NCBI GenBank assembly: GCA_019356535.1
Contig: CP037918.1
Span: 868,001-932,000, forward strand
Length of the DNA: 64,000 nucleotides
Reading direction: 5' to 3'
Origin: Chromatiaceae bacterium
Lineage (GTDB): Bacteria > Pseudomonadota > Gammaproteobacteria > Chromatiales > Chromatiaceae
The translations under genes and the position numbers were made by a program. Below the pieces are notes generated by a model. The model saw only the letters and a list, made by a program, of their open reading frames with translations, was not told the DNA's origin and made no database searches. Below, in pieces: positions 33,449-40,258 of the stretch (its first letter is position 1; each line of letters starts with the position of its first letter).

Positions 33449-33567
33449 CTCCTCCCCCACGTCGGTGGGGGAGGTCGGGAGGGGACACATTCTCCTCCCC
33501 CACGTCAGTGGGGGAGGTTGGGAGGGGGCATATTCTCCTCCTCCCGGCCTCTCCACAAGCGAGGGAA
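33449..33567. repeat. GC-rich double-hairpin repeat, copy 1
   Basis: Two successive copies of a hairpin of the form CTCCCCCAC-GTCGG-TGGGGGAG, each followed by GGGAGGGG, and then a degenerate CTCCTCCCGGCC segment. It is related to the copies at 39402, 44918 and 48430 and lies just after the yoaA stop. Confidence 0.75.
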
Positions 33568-34312
33568 GATTTCCCGAAGGACGCAAAGCGCGTGGGGTAT
33601 TTGCGCGCCAAGGCGCGTGGGATATAGACTGGCACCAAGCCGGAATGGAGATCCAGCTCATGGAAGGTGCAAACACGGTCGACCGGGACTCGCAGGGATG
33701 CCTCGAACGCGTCCGGCAGCACTCTGCGCCCGCCCCGGATCTCCCCTCTATCGACATCCACGTTCCCGATCTGCGACCACGAGCAACCCCTCGGACGCCG
33801 CCCCGTGCCATAGAGCAGGGTGCTTTTCCGATGCGCCGGCAGGCGCGGAGGCGCGCTTTCAGTCGATACCACAGACAGACGGAACGGCTTCCAGGCATTC
33901 GTGATCTCCTTCGGCAACGGGCGCGCGATCCCCAGCCCGTCCCGCCAATCCCGGTGATGGACAGAATCTGCCTATCACGATGGCCGCAGATGCCGTCTAT
34001 CACCAGAAGCATGCGGTGAGAGTACCGCCGATCGACCGGGGTACGGGGCCCCGGGAAACACGGCGTGTCATCTCCGATCAGAGCGTCCGTGGTCAGCGAA
34101 TGGGAATGTGGTGTTGGCGTAACTTATGGAATCGACAAGATTTTTTCCATGCGTGCAGATTCCAGCCGCGTCGAGGAAAGGCGTATCTTCAGAAAGCGAA
34201 CCCCATGCAACAGGCAGGGAAAGAAGAAAAGGGCGAACGATAGAGGGGAGAATGACCCGTGATATACAGCATCCGTCTATCACGCTAGACAAGGATGCTG
34301 TTGAATACGACT
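33568..34312. other. long gap before the cassette array, no convincing gene
   Basis: About 750 bases without a gene I can support. The longest open frame on the minus strand runs from about 33980 down past 33550 (it includes GIARPLPKEITNAWKPFRL and VCTFHELDLHSGLVPVY), but it has no ribosome site, no recognisable family and runs on into the yoaA antisense strand. It may be a decayed gene. GC content drops gradually toward the cassette array. No integron integrase is found here. Confidence 0.3.
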
Positions 34313-34319
34313 GTTGGGC
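34313..34319 (+). other. probable left boundary of the cassette array (GTTRRRY core)
   Basis: GTTGGGC fits the GTTRRRY integron recombination core and lies 16 bases before the first cassette gene, the usual spacing. I could not identify the matching RYYYAAC core of a full attC upstream, so this may be an attI-type or truncated site. Confidence 0.4.
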
Positions 34320-34334
34320 GTTATAGGAGAAAGC

Positions 34335-35861
34335 ATGCCGCTTTACGAAAACTTAGGATTTAAGGCGCATCCATTCGCAAAAACAAATGCCGATGAGGAA
34401 CCCAACCTTGCGGATTATTTTGTCCCGCCTCCATTCTACGACGGAGTTTTGGGAGATCCGTCGGTGCCCACTGCAAGCGTTGTACTTGCTCCGCGAGGTG
34501 GCGGTAAGACAGCCCTTCGTAGAATGCTTGAGGAAACGGCAGAAGAGAGGCACTACCTTCCAGTCTCCTATGATCGGTTCGAGTTTTCGGCAGGCCAAGG
34601 CATTGGCGATATTAACCTCCAGTACCACCTACGAAACATCATCAGCAGGCTACTAGTCGCCTATCTTTCTCACCTCGCTGACGATCCCAACCTTCTGAAA
34701 AACCTGCCATCAGATGACAGACGGCGTATCTCCCTATTCGTGCATTCCTACCTAGGAGATGTAACCGGCGACGGATTGCAAAATCTTCTAAAGGAACTTA
34801 AGGGTCTTCCCGAGCGCTTTCGCGAATTTTGGCGAGAAAAGGTTGGATTTCTGGAATCGGTAATAAATTTGTTGCTTAAAAGTTATGACTTAGAAAGTAT
34901 TGATCTGCCAACACTAAAGCAGGAAGAAAAGTCGCTCGTCGAAACATACAAGTATCAGTTGGAATATCTAGGGCGGCTTGCACGCTCTATTGGGTTTCGC
35001 TCAGTCTACGTTCTTATTGACAAGCCAGACGAAACTGAGTTGACGGGCAACGATGCGGCCGCCACTTACAGATTAATTCAACCTCTCATTCGTGATCTCG
35101 AGCTTCTTGGGCTTGATGGCTTCGCTTTCAAGTTTTTTCTCTGGGACCAGATTGAAAGTTTCTACAGAACAGACGCCCGGCCAGACAGAGTGCAGGAATA
35201 CCAATTAAGCTGGTCGCGGCAAGGCTTGGAGCGCTTGCTTTCTGAACGGCTTAAGTCCTTTAGTGATGGTCGCGTCACGTCTTTCCGTGACCTCTGCGTG
35301 TTGGGCTTGCCCTACGATCCAGATAGTGCGATCTGCCTAATGGCAAATCATTCTCCACGCAATGTAATTCGCATTTGTGAGAGAATTTTTGCCGCACAGG
35401 CTGAGCGCAATTCTGAGAGCAATGCGGTTCAGCCAGAGGCAATTGATCAAGGGGTTATGGCTTACTGCACCCAGGTGGCTCGCGATCATTACCCTGAGGA
35501 CTATATTCGAGATCTACAAAGAGTTGGTAGGGAACTATTTACGATTAACTTCCTGGCTAACGATGTATTTAAAGTTCAAACTAATGCCGTGCGCAATAAA
35601 ATCACGAACTGGAGTAATGCTGGGTTAGTGAAGCAAGTTGGAACTGTAAGTGTCGAATCCTCCAAGCGGCCACTGAATTTTTACTACGTTAGCGATCCAG
35701 CTATCGTTCGTCTCATCCATAGAAACATCGCACTAGAGCAATTTCTGAAGGATCGTTGGGTGCCTTGTGATTCTTGCGGTACCGATAATCTTGCAAGTAT
35801 CGAACTTTATCCGGATGGAAATCCGCCTACGTGTTCCAGCTGTGGACGAGAACTGTTTTGA
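34335..35861 (+). CDS. P-loop ATPase with C-terminal zinc ribbon, integron cassette
   Basis: A 508-residue protein with an early Walker A, APRGGGKTALRR (K58), preceded by a YENLGFKAHPFAKTNADEE segment. A Walker B-like strand is probably VYVLIDKPDE. A winged-helix-like region precedes a C-terminal zinc ribbon (C478, C481, C500, C503). The architecture recalls STAND/AAA-type ATPases seen in defence genes, but I do not recognise the exact family. The ATG at 34335 follows TAGGAGAAAGC. Base composition is much lower in GC than the core genome, and the gene ends 9 bases before an attC, so it is the first cassette. Confidence 0.75.
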   Translation: MPLYENLGFKAHPFAKTNADEEPNLADYFVPPPFYDGVLGDPSVPTASVVLAPRGGGKTALRRMLEETAEERHYLPVSYDRFEFSAGQGIGDINLQYHLRNIISRLLVAYLSHLADDPNLLKNLPSDDRRRISLFVHSYLGDVTGDGLQNLLKELKGLPERFREFWREKVGFLESVINLLLKSYDLESIDLPTLKQEEKSLVETYKYQLEYLGRLARSIGFRSVYVLIDKPDETELTGNDAAATYRLIQPLIRDLELLGLDGFAFKFFLWDQIESFYRTDARPDRVQEYQLSWSRQGLERLLSERLKSFSDGRVTSFRDLCVLGLPYDPDSAICLMANHSPRNVIRICERIFAAQAERNSESNAVQPEAIDQGVMAYCTQVARDHYPEDYIRDLQRVGRELFTINFLANDVFKVQTNAVRNKITNWSNAGLVKQVGTVSVESSKRPLNFYYVSDPAIVRLIHRNIALEQFLKDRWVPCDSCGTDNLASIELYPDGNPPTCSSCGRELF

Positions 35862-35870
35862 CAGGGTAGC

Positions 35871-35942
35871 GCCCAACAAAGCGTTGCAGGTGACAACTGG
35901 CCCGCCAGGCGTGCCAGCCGCACCTGAACGCAGGCGTTGGGT
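35871..35942 (+). repeat. attC site 1
   Basis: A 72-base integron recombination site. Outer cores are GCCCAAC (RYYYAAC) and GTTGGGT (GTTRRRY). The inner arms GCGTTGCAGGTG and CACCTGAACGC pair with one unpaired G, the extrahelical base typical of attC. Confidence 0.85.
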
Positions 35943-35960
35943 TTTTAATGAGGATATATT

Positions 35961-36437
35961 ATGAAAGATGGATTTGAGTTAAGGAAGTCTTCCGGGAGGG
36001 GAGAAGGTGTTTTTGCCATCAAATCATTTAAGGTTGGTGACATAGTAATGGTTGGTGTTATTAAAGAAGTGCTGAATGGAAATCACTCTCATGCTTCGCA
36101 GATAGGAGAAAATAAGTTTGTACTTCACGATGGATTAATAACCAAGGTTAATCATTCCTGTGACCCGAATTGTGGCATTAAAGTAAATGAAACTGGTGCA
36201 CATGACTTCGTTGCAATAAAGGGCATCAGTGTTAATGAGGAAATAACTTTCGATTATGCTATGAGAAACTATATTGTCGACTACTTCCCGAGGAAGTGTG
36301 TGTGTGGATCTAATAAATGTCGCGGTAGGATTACAGGATGGAAAGATTTGCCAGACGAGAAGAAGAAAGAGTATGAAGGCTTTGCAGCTCCTTACCTGCT
36401 TGAGATGGATGCCAAGCATTCTTGCGAGAAAGTTTAG
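35961..36437 (+). CDS. SET-domain protein methyltransferase, integron cassette
   Basis: A 158-residue stand-alone SET domain. It shows N-terminal GRGEGVFAIKSF, the SAM-binding NHSCDPNC (64-71), EEITFDY (93-99, catalytic Tyr) and a post-SET-like zinc cluster C113-x-C115-x4-C120. All core catalytic motifs are present, so an active lysine methyltransferase is likely; the substrate is unknown. Bacterial SET proteins are uncommon and often acquired. The gene is AT-rich, starts 18 bases after attC1 with only GAGG as ribosome site, and ends 17 bases before attC2. Confidence 0.85.
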   Translation: MKDGFELRKSSGRGEGVFAIKSFKVGDIVMVGVIKEVLNGNHSHASQIGENKFVLHDGLITKVNHSCDPNCGIKVNETGAHDFVAIKGISVNEEITFDYAMRNYIVDYFPRKCVCGSNKCRGRITGWKDLPDEKKKEYEGFAAPYLLEMDAKHSCEKV

Positions 36438-36454
36438 GGTGTGCAGAACGAAAA

Positions 36455-36543
36455 GCCTAACAAGGCAAATTCACTCGGACACTCAAAAAGTGTCGTTCGT
36501 TACTCACTCTGCTTTTTGCCGCCGGTGATTTGCGACGTTAGGT
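36455..36543 (+). repeat. attC site 2
   Basis: An 89-base site with cores GCCTAAC and GTTAGGT. The start GCCTAACAAGGCAAATTCAC is nearly the same as in sites 3 and 4, pointing to a common chromosomal integron origin. Confidence 0.9.
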
Positions 36544-36565
36544 TTGATACAGCCGTCATTTGTAC

Positions 36566-36588
36566 AGTGTTTCACTTTCTGAAACACT
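36566..36588. promoter_or_regulatory. stem-loop in leader of the third cassette
   Basis: AGTGTTTC and GAAACACT form an 8-bp stem with a 7-base loop in the 160-base leader (36544-36703), long for a cassette. The leader may carry the cassette's own promoter. No T-run follows the stem. Confidence 0.4.
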
Positions 36589-36703
36589 GAAACTCTGGAA
36601 CGCTTGCGACAGACCAAAGCATAAAAAAGCAGGCCTATTGTCGAAGCTGATAATTCGTTCATGAAGTAGCGCGTATTGATTTGTTTAATAAAAAGGAAAC
36701 GGC

Positions 36704-37885
36704 ATGAGTAAATTAACACTGGGAGTCATTGGGACTTCAAAAAAAGAAGATGAGCGACGGCTTCCAATCCATCCAGAGCATTTGCCGCGCATTCCTGAAG
36801 ACATTCGCCGCCAGCTGATATTTGAGGAGGGTTATGGAGCACCATTCGGTATCGCAGACTCGGAAATTGCTGCTCAGACGGGTGGCATTGCCACACGCCA
36901 CGATTTATTGGCCGACATTGGCACGGTTATCATTACCAAGCCAGTATTAGCTGATTTACAAGAACTTCGCGAAGGAGGAACACTTTGGGGCTATGTGCAT
37001 TGTGTACAGCAACGGGATATCACCCAAGCTGCACTCGATCGTAAGCTGACGCTCATTGCCTTTGAGGAAATGTTTGTTTGGACTCCCAACGGTCAGATTG
37101 GCCGCCACACGTTCTATAAGAACAACGAAATGGCTGGCTATTGCGCAGTAATACATGCCTTACAACTCAAAGGTATCGATGGGCATTACGGCAACCAACG
37201 CAAAACGATCATTTTCGGTTTTGGTGCCGTCAGCCGTGGGGCGATATGCGCCCTCAAGGCGCATGGTTTTAGAGATATCACAATCTGCATTCAGCGCCCC
37301 GACCACGAAGTACGTGAAGAGGTACTTGATTGTCACTATGTCCGGATTCGGTCAGGCAATGAGGGCGAGGCACGCATGTTGGTGGTGGAACACGATGGAA
37401 CTACGCGGCCGTTGACTGATCTGATCAGTGAAGCAGATATCATCATAAACGGAACCTTTCAAGAAATAGAAAATCCCACCCACTTTGTGACCGAAGCGGA
37501 AAGTTCATACCTCAAGCCCAACAGCCTGATTATTGATGTCAGTTGCGACGAGGGTATGGGATTCTTTTTTGCCAAACCAACCACATTCAAGAATCCGATG
37601 TTTAAATATGAAACCATAGATTACTACGCAGTGGATCATACTCCAAGCTATCTCTGGGAAAGTGCAACGCGCTCAATCTCTGCCGCTCTCATTTTTTATT
37701 TACCGACTGTGGTGGCGGGCCGTGATGGTTGGCAGCAAAATGAGACTATTCGACGGGCTATAAATATTGATGGTGGCGTGATTCAGGACCCCTCTATTCT
37801 GTCGTTTCAAAAGCGTGATCCGCACTACCCCCACGCCCACATCAATCCGGTTGGAAATGCTGTCTCGAATAAGGTTAATGCCTAA
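36704..37885 (+). CDS. alanine dehydrogenase/carboxyethyl-ornithine synthase-like enzyme, integron cassette
   Basis: A 393-residue NAD(P)-dependent dehydrogenase of the alanine dehydrogenase/transhydrogenase fold. The N-terminus LGVIGTSKKEDERRLPIHPEHL resembles N5-(carboxyethyl)ornithine synthase. A Rossmann motif, IIFGFGAVSRGAI (~169), is followed by IIDVSCDEGMGF. Such enzymes reduce a pyruvate-amine adduct or an imino acid; the actual substrate is unknown. It is longer than lactococcal carboxyethyl-ornithine synthase (about 313 aa). The ATG has an AAAGGAAACGGC site. The TAA stop lies inside the first core of attC3, typical of a cassette. Confidence 0.7.
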   Translation: MSKLTLGVIGTSKKEDERRLPIHPEHLPRIPEDIRRQLIFEEGYGAPFGIADSEIAAQTGGIATRHDLLADIGTVIITKPVLADLQELREGGTLWGYVHCVQQRDITQAALDRKLTLIAFEEMFVWTPNGQIGRHTFYKNNEMAGYCAVIHALQLKGIDGHYGNQRKTIIFGFGAVSRGAICALKAHGFRDITICIQRPDHEVREEVLDCHYVRIRSGNEGEARMLVVEHDGTTRPLTDLISEADIIINGTFQEIENPTHFVTEAESSYLKPNSLIIDVSCDEGMGFFFAKPTTFKNPMFKYETIDYYAVDHTPSYLWESATRSISAALIFYLPTVVAGRDGWQQNETIRRAINIDGGVIQDPSILSFQKRDPHYPHAHINPVGNAVSNKVNA

Positions 37886-37961
37886 CAAGGCAAATCCACT
37901 CGGACAGTAAAAAGCGCCGCTTCGCTCTGCTTTTTACTGCCGGTGATTCGCGGCGTTAGGT
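37880..37961 (+). repeat. attC site 3
   Basis: An 82-base site with cores GCCTAAC and GTTAGGT. It closely resembles sites 2 and 4 (AAGGCAAATCCACTCGGAC on the left, TGATTCGCGGC before the right core). The inner part CAGTAAAAAGC/GCTTTTTACTG folds into the central stem. Confidence 0.9.
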
Positions 37962-37976
37962 TCCAAAGGAGGACTG

Positions 37977-38342
37977 ATGTTTAGATTATTGACAACGATT
38001 CTGTTTCTGTTTTCAGCTGCCTGCAGCTTTCAAAGCGACGAAAGTGATCTGCGAGATACCATTTCAGAGATGGTGGCCCTGATTGACGCTGGCCAAGACA
38101 AGAAACTGATTTCTGAATATGTCTACTTTGGTGTTGGAGGTAACGTTCCCTCAGAAATACCGGGCACCAAACGCCAAGAATTAAGGTCTGTGTTGATTAG
38201 AGCTCAAGAGTTGATTCCTAAATTCTCTGAAAATAACACCTTGGCTGTGTATGAAAGCGCACTGTTTGATAAACCTATATGGTTCATCAAACAACAAGAC
38301 AAATGGCGCATGATGAATAAAGGGCCTAACAAGGCAAATTAA
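37977..38342 (+). CDS. small lipoprotein of unknown function, integron cassette
   Basis: A 121-residue protein with a lipoprotein-like signal (MFRLLTTILFLFSAAC) and no family I recognise. The mature part has an acidic helical start (DESDLRDTISEMVALIDAGQ) and ends with a strand-rich segment (PIWFIKQQDKWRMM). It could be a small NTF2-like domain, but that is a guess. The ribosome site is AAAGGAGGACTG. The coding frame runs 19 bases into attC4 before stopping at 38342, so its last residues are dictated by the recombination site. Confidence 0.65.
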   Translation: MFRLLTTILFLFSAACSFQSDESDLRDTISEMVALIDAGQDKKLISEYVYFGVGGNVPSEIPGTKRQELRSVLIRAQELIPKFSENNTLAVYESALFDKPIWFIKQQDKWRMMNKGPNKAN

Positions 38343-38397
38343 CTCGGATGCAAATTCCGCCGCGCTCCATTTGCATCGGTTATTCGCGGCGTTAGGC
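38324..38397 (+). repeat. attC site 4
   Basis: A 74-base site with cores GCCTAAC and GTTAGGC. The central stem is formed by GATGCAAAT and ATTTGCATC. Its left end overlaps the last codons of the lipoprotein cassette gene. Confidence 0.9.
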
Positions 38398-38453
38398 AAA
38401 GAAGATATTGATTGCGGCAAAAAAACCTATCGCTTGATATTGAGGGTTATGCA

Positions 38454-38699
38454 ATGGGAATTATTGATGTAGCTTATATAAAACTCTCATGTGATAAATG
38501 TGGCGTGAGCGAAGAAAAAAGATACAGTGATAAGGGGTCTATGTGGAGTGGGTCGTGGTGGAGCAATATACCTCCTTTTGAAGACTTTGATGTCGATGCT
38601 ACAGAAGGAGGAAAGCAGGAACCTCAGATCAAGTCTGCCAAATGCAAAAAATGTGGTTCAGAAGCAAATATAGAACATAAATATACTCCGTTTGGATAA
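38454..38699 (+). CDS. small zinc-ribbon protein, integron cassette
   Basis: An 81-residue protein with CDKCG near residue 11 and CKKCG near residue 63, a four-cysteine zinc ribbon split by a Trp/Gly-rich insert (MWSGSWWSNIPPF). I recognise no family. A TTG start at 38412 is possible, but ATG 38454 has a GAGGG ribosome site and begins at the folded part. It lies 56 bases after attC4 and 20 bases before attC5. AT-rich. Confidence 0.6.
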   Translation: MGIIDVAYIKLSCDKCGVSEEKRYSDKGSMWSGSWWSNIPPFEDFDVDATEGGKQEPQIKSAKCKKCGSEANIEHKYTPFG

Positions 38700-38719
38700 C
38701 ATAAAATAGTAGCTGGCTT

Positions 38720-38794
38720 GCCTAACAAGGCGTTCGTTCGGACGCAAACTACGCTGCGCTTCACTTTTGGCGCCGGTTGTGGATGGCGTTGGTG
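38720..38794 (+). repeat. attC site 5, right core degenerate
   Basis: A 75-base site with left core GCCTAAC and right core GTTGGTG, which departs from GTTRRRY in the last two bases. The inner arms (TTCGGACGCAAA and TTTTGGCGCCGG) pair imperfectly. It may recombine poorly. Confidence 0.65.
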
Positions 38795-38811
38795 CTACGG
38801 GAGGTTTATTT

Positions 38812-39099
38812 GTGAAAAGTTGGGAGGTAGATATAGTTTGTCCGCTGTGTAGTGCAAAAGTAAGGATGAATAAACTACAACGGCACAGAAATAGAAGGCA
38901 TCCAGAGTATTCTTTAAAAGAGTATGAATCAATTATAGTAAAGGCAGCGGAGGAGGGGGGTGTGGTTGATACCAGGAGAGTGGTAACTGGTAATGCAGAT
39001 GCGGTAGCAACTAAAGCGCTAACGAGCAGAAAAAGATATACTAATAAAATCACCAGTATTGTTTCTGGTGGTGCAGTTGGGCTTGGCAGAAAACGTTAA
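38812..39099 (+). CDS. small C2H2-like zinc-finger protein, integron cassette
   Basis: A 95-residue basic protein. Near the N-terminus CPLCSAKVRMNKLQRHRNRRH has the spacing C-x2-C-x11-H-x4-H of a single zinc finger. The rest is basic and Val/Ala/Gly-rich with no recognised family. The start is GTG 38812 after GGGAGG. A nucleic-acid-binding role is plausible from charge and finger type. It is the last cassette gene and is followed by attC6. Confidence 0.55.
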   Translation: MKSWEVDIVCPLCSAKVRMNKLQRHRNRRHPEYSLKEYESIIVKAAEEGGVVDTRRVVTGNADAVATKALTSRKRYTNKITSIVSGGAVGLGRKR

Positions 39100-39101
39100 A
39101 T

Positions 39102-39176
39102 ACCTAACAGGTTGGTCAGCATGGGGTGGCAATTCCTCAGCGTTTCATTGCCAGCGAGTTACCCTTGTCGTTAGGT
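39102..39176 (+). repeat. attC site 6, right end of the array
   Basis: A 75-base site with cores ACCTAAC and GTTAGGT, both consistent with consensus. The interior (GGTGGCAATTCC / ATTGCCAGCGAG) differs from sites 2-4, so the last cassette may have a different origin. Confidence 0.8.
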
Positions 39177-39401
39177 GAAGATCACAAGGGAATATGCGGC
39201 AGACATACAGCTCCCACCGAGGTAGTCTGTCAAGGCTGAAATTGTCGTTTTCGCAAGCGCTTGCAAGCGGAGAACCCATTTCCTTCAGGCCCATCCGCCA
39301 CTTCTCCCCGTCGTAGTGCCAGTGATTCTGCCAGCATCGCCAGAGGATAAGTATCCTCTGGCCCCTTCGCTGTTCTCGACATAAAAACCTTCGTGTCCTC
39401 T
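39177..39401. other. gap after the array with a perfect inverted repeat
   Basis: No gene is supported here. The segment holds GCAAGCGCTTGC (39253-39264), a perfect palindrome, and CCAGAGGATA (39340-39349) facing TATCCTCTGG (39352-39361), a 10-bp stem with a 2-base loop. The open frame on the minus strand has no family match and no ribosome site. Confidence 0.4.
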
Positions 39402-39510
39402 GGGAATCCCTGAAAAAATCCATATTCTCCTCCCCCAGACAACAGGGGTGAAGTTGTGCCCCCTTCTGGCCTCCCCGCAAGCGGGGGAGGAACGGGTTCG
39501 GAGGTTCCTT
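39402..39510. repeat. GC-rich double-hairpin repeat, copy 2
   Basis: About 109 bases, from GGGAATCCCTGAA to TTCGGAGGTTCCTT, containing CTCCTCCCCCAG and CTCCCCGCAAGCGGGGGAG hairpins. The right end is identical to that of the copy at 48430. Confidence 0.75.
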
Positions 39511-39567
39511 AGCGCCCCTTGTGGTGATTCCCCCGAGCACACAAGCCTGACTCCCCCGCCCGCCGTG

Positions 39568-39573
39568 TACAAT
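39568..39573 (+). promoter_or_regulatory. -10 box close to the tsaB start
   Basis: TACAAT ends 7 bases before the tsaB ATG, with CTGACT (39547-39552) as a poor -35 at 15 bases. If used, transcription would start at or next to the ATG, giving a leaderless message. Confidence 0.4.
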
Positions 39574-39580
39574 CCCGGGC

Positions 39581-40258
39581 ATGAAGATTCTCTCGCTGGA
39601 TACCACCGAGCAGGCCTGTTCGGCGGCCTTGTTGCTGGATGACGAGCTCGTGGAGCGCTTCGAGATAGCGCCGCGTCAGCATTCGCGCCTGCTGCTGCCC
39701 ATGGTCGAGTCCCTGCTGGCCGAGGCGGGCCTGGCGCTGGCCCAGCTCGATGCCCTGGCCTTTGCGCGCGGGCCGGGCTCGTTCACCGGGGTGCGCATTG
39801 CCACGGCGGTGGTGCAGGGTCTGGCGCTGGGGGTCGATCTGCCGGTGGCGCCGGTCTCCAGCCTGCTGGCGCTGGCGCAGGGGGCGGCGCGCGAGAGCGG
39901 TGCCCGGCAAGTGCTGGCATTGCTGGATGCGCGCATGCAGGAGGTCTATGCCCTGGCCTGCGTGCGGGGCGAAGATGGCCTGATGCAACCGCAGGGCGCC
40001 GAGACAGTAGGCCCCCCTGCGGCCGTGAGCCTGCCCGGCGGCGGAGACTGGGTGCTGGCGGGCAGTGGGGTGGCGACCTATGGCGAGGTGCTGGCGCACC
40101 TGGGCGGAACGCGGCTGCCCGAGTGGCAGGTGCATGCGGCGGATGTGGCGCGGTTGGCGGTCGCCCTGGTACGCCGTGGCGAGACGGTGGCGGCCGAGGC
40201 GGCCTTGCCGGTGTATCTGCGTGACCAGGTGGCGCAGAAGATGACGCCGCTCAACTGA
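39581..40258 (+). CDS. tsaB: tRNA threonylcarbamoyladenosine biosynthesis protein TsaB
   Basis: TsaB is the dimerising partner of TsaD in making t6A37 of tRNAs. The 225-residue protein has the ASKHA-fold start KILSLDTTEQACSAAL, the family motif ARGPGSFTGVRI near 65 and QGLALG. It lacks the metal-binding His pair of TsaD, as expected. Its 3' end overlaps the convergent GTPase gene by 8 bases. Its usual neighbour yoaA lies about 6 kb upstream, beyond the cassette array. Confidence 0.93.
   Translation: MKILSLDTTEQACSAALLLDDELVERFEIAPRQHSRLLLPMVESLLAEAGLALAQLDALAFARGPGSFTGVRIATAVVQGLALGVDLPVAPVSSLLALAQGAARESGARQVLALLDARMQEVYALACVRGEDGLMQPQGAETVGPPAAVSLPGGGDWVLAGSGVATYGEVLAHLGGTRLPEWQVHAADVARLAVALVRRGETVAAEAALPVYLRDQVAQKMTPLN

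Noticed and set aside
33338-34012. Minus-strand frames of 130-220 residues between yoaA and the cassette array
   Set aside because: No family similarity or ribosome site, and they cross repeat sequence and the yoaA 3' end. Kept only as a possible decayed gene in the gap description.
34180-34319. A complete attC upstream of the first cassette
   Set aside because: Only the right core GTTGGGC is convincing. No RYYYAAC partner with pairing inner arms was found within 150 bases.
39145-39606. 153-residue minus-strand frame after the array
   Set aside because: It spans attC6 and a repeat copy, has no ribosome site or recognisable domain, and is unlikely to be translated.
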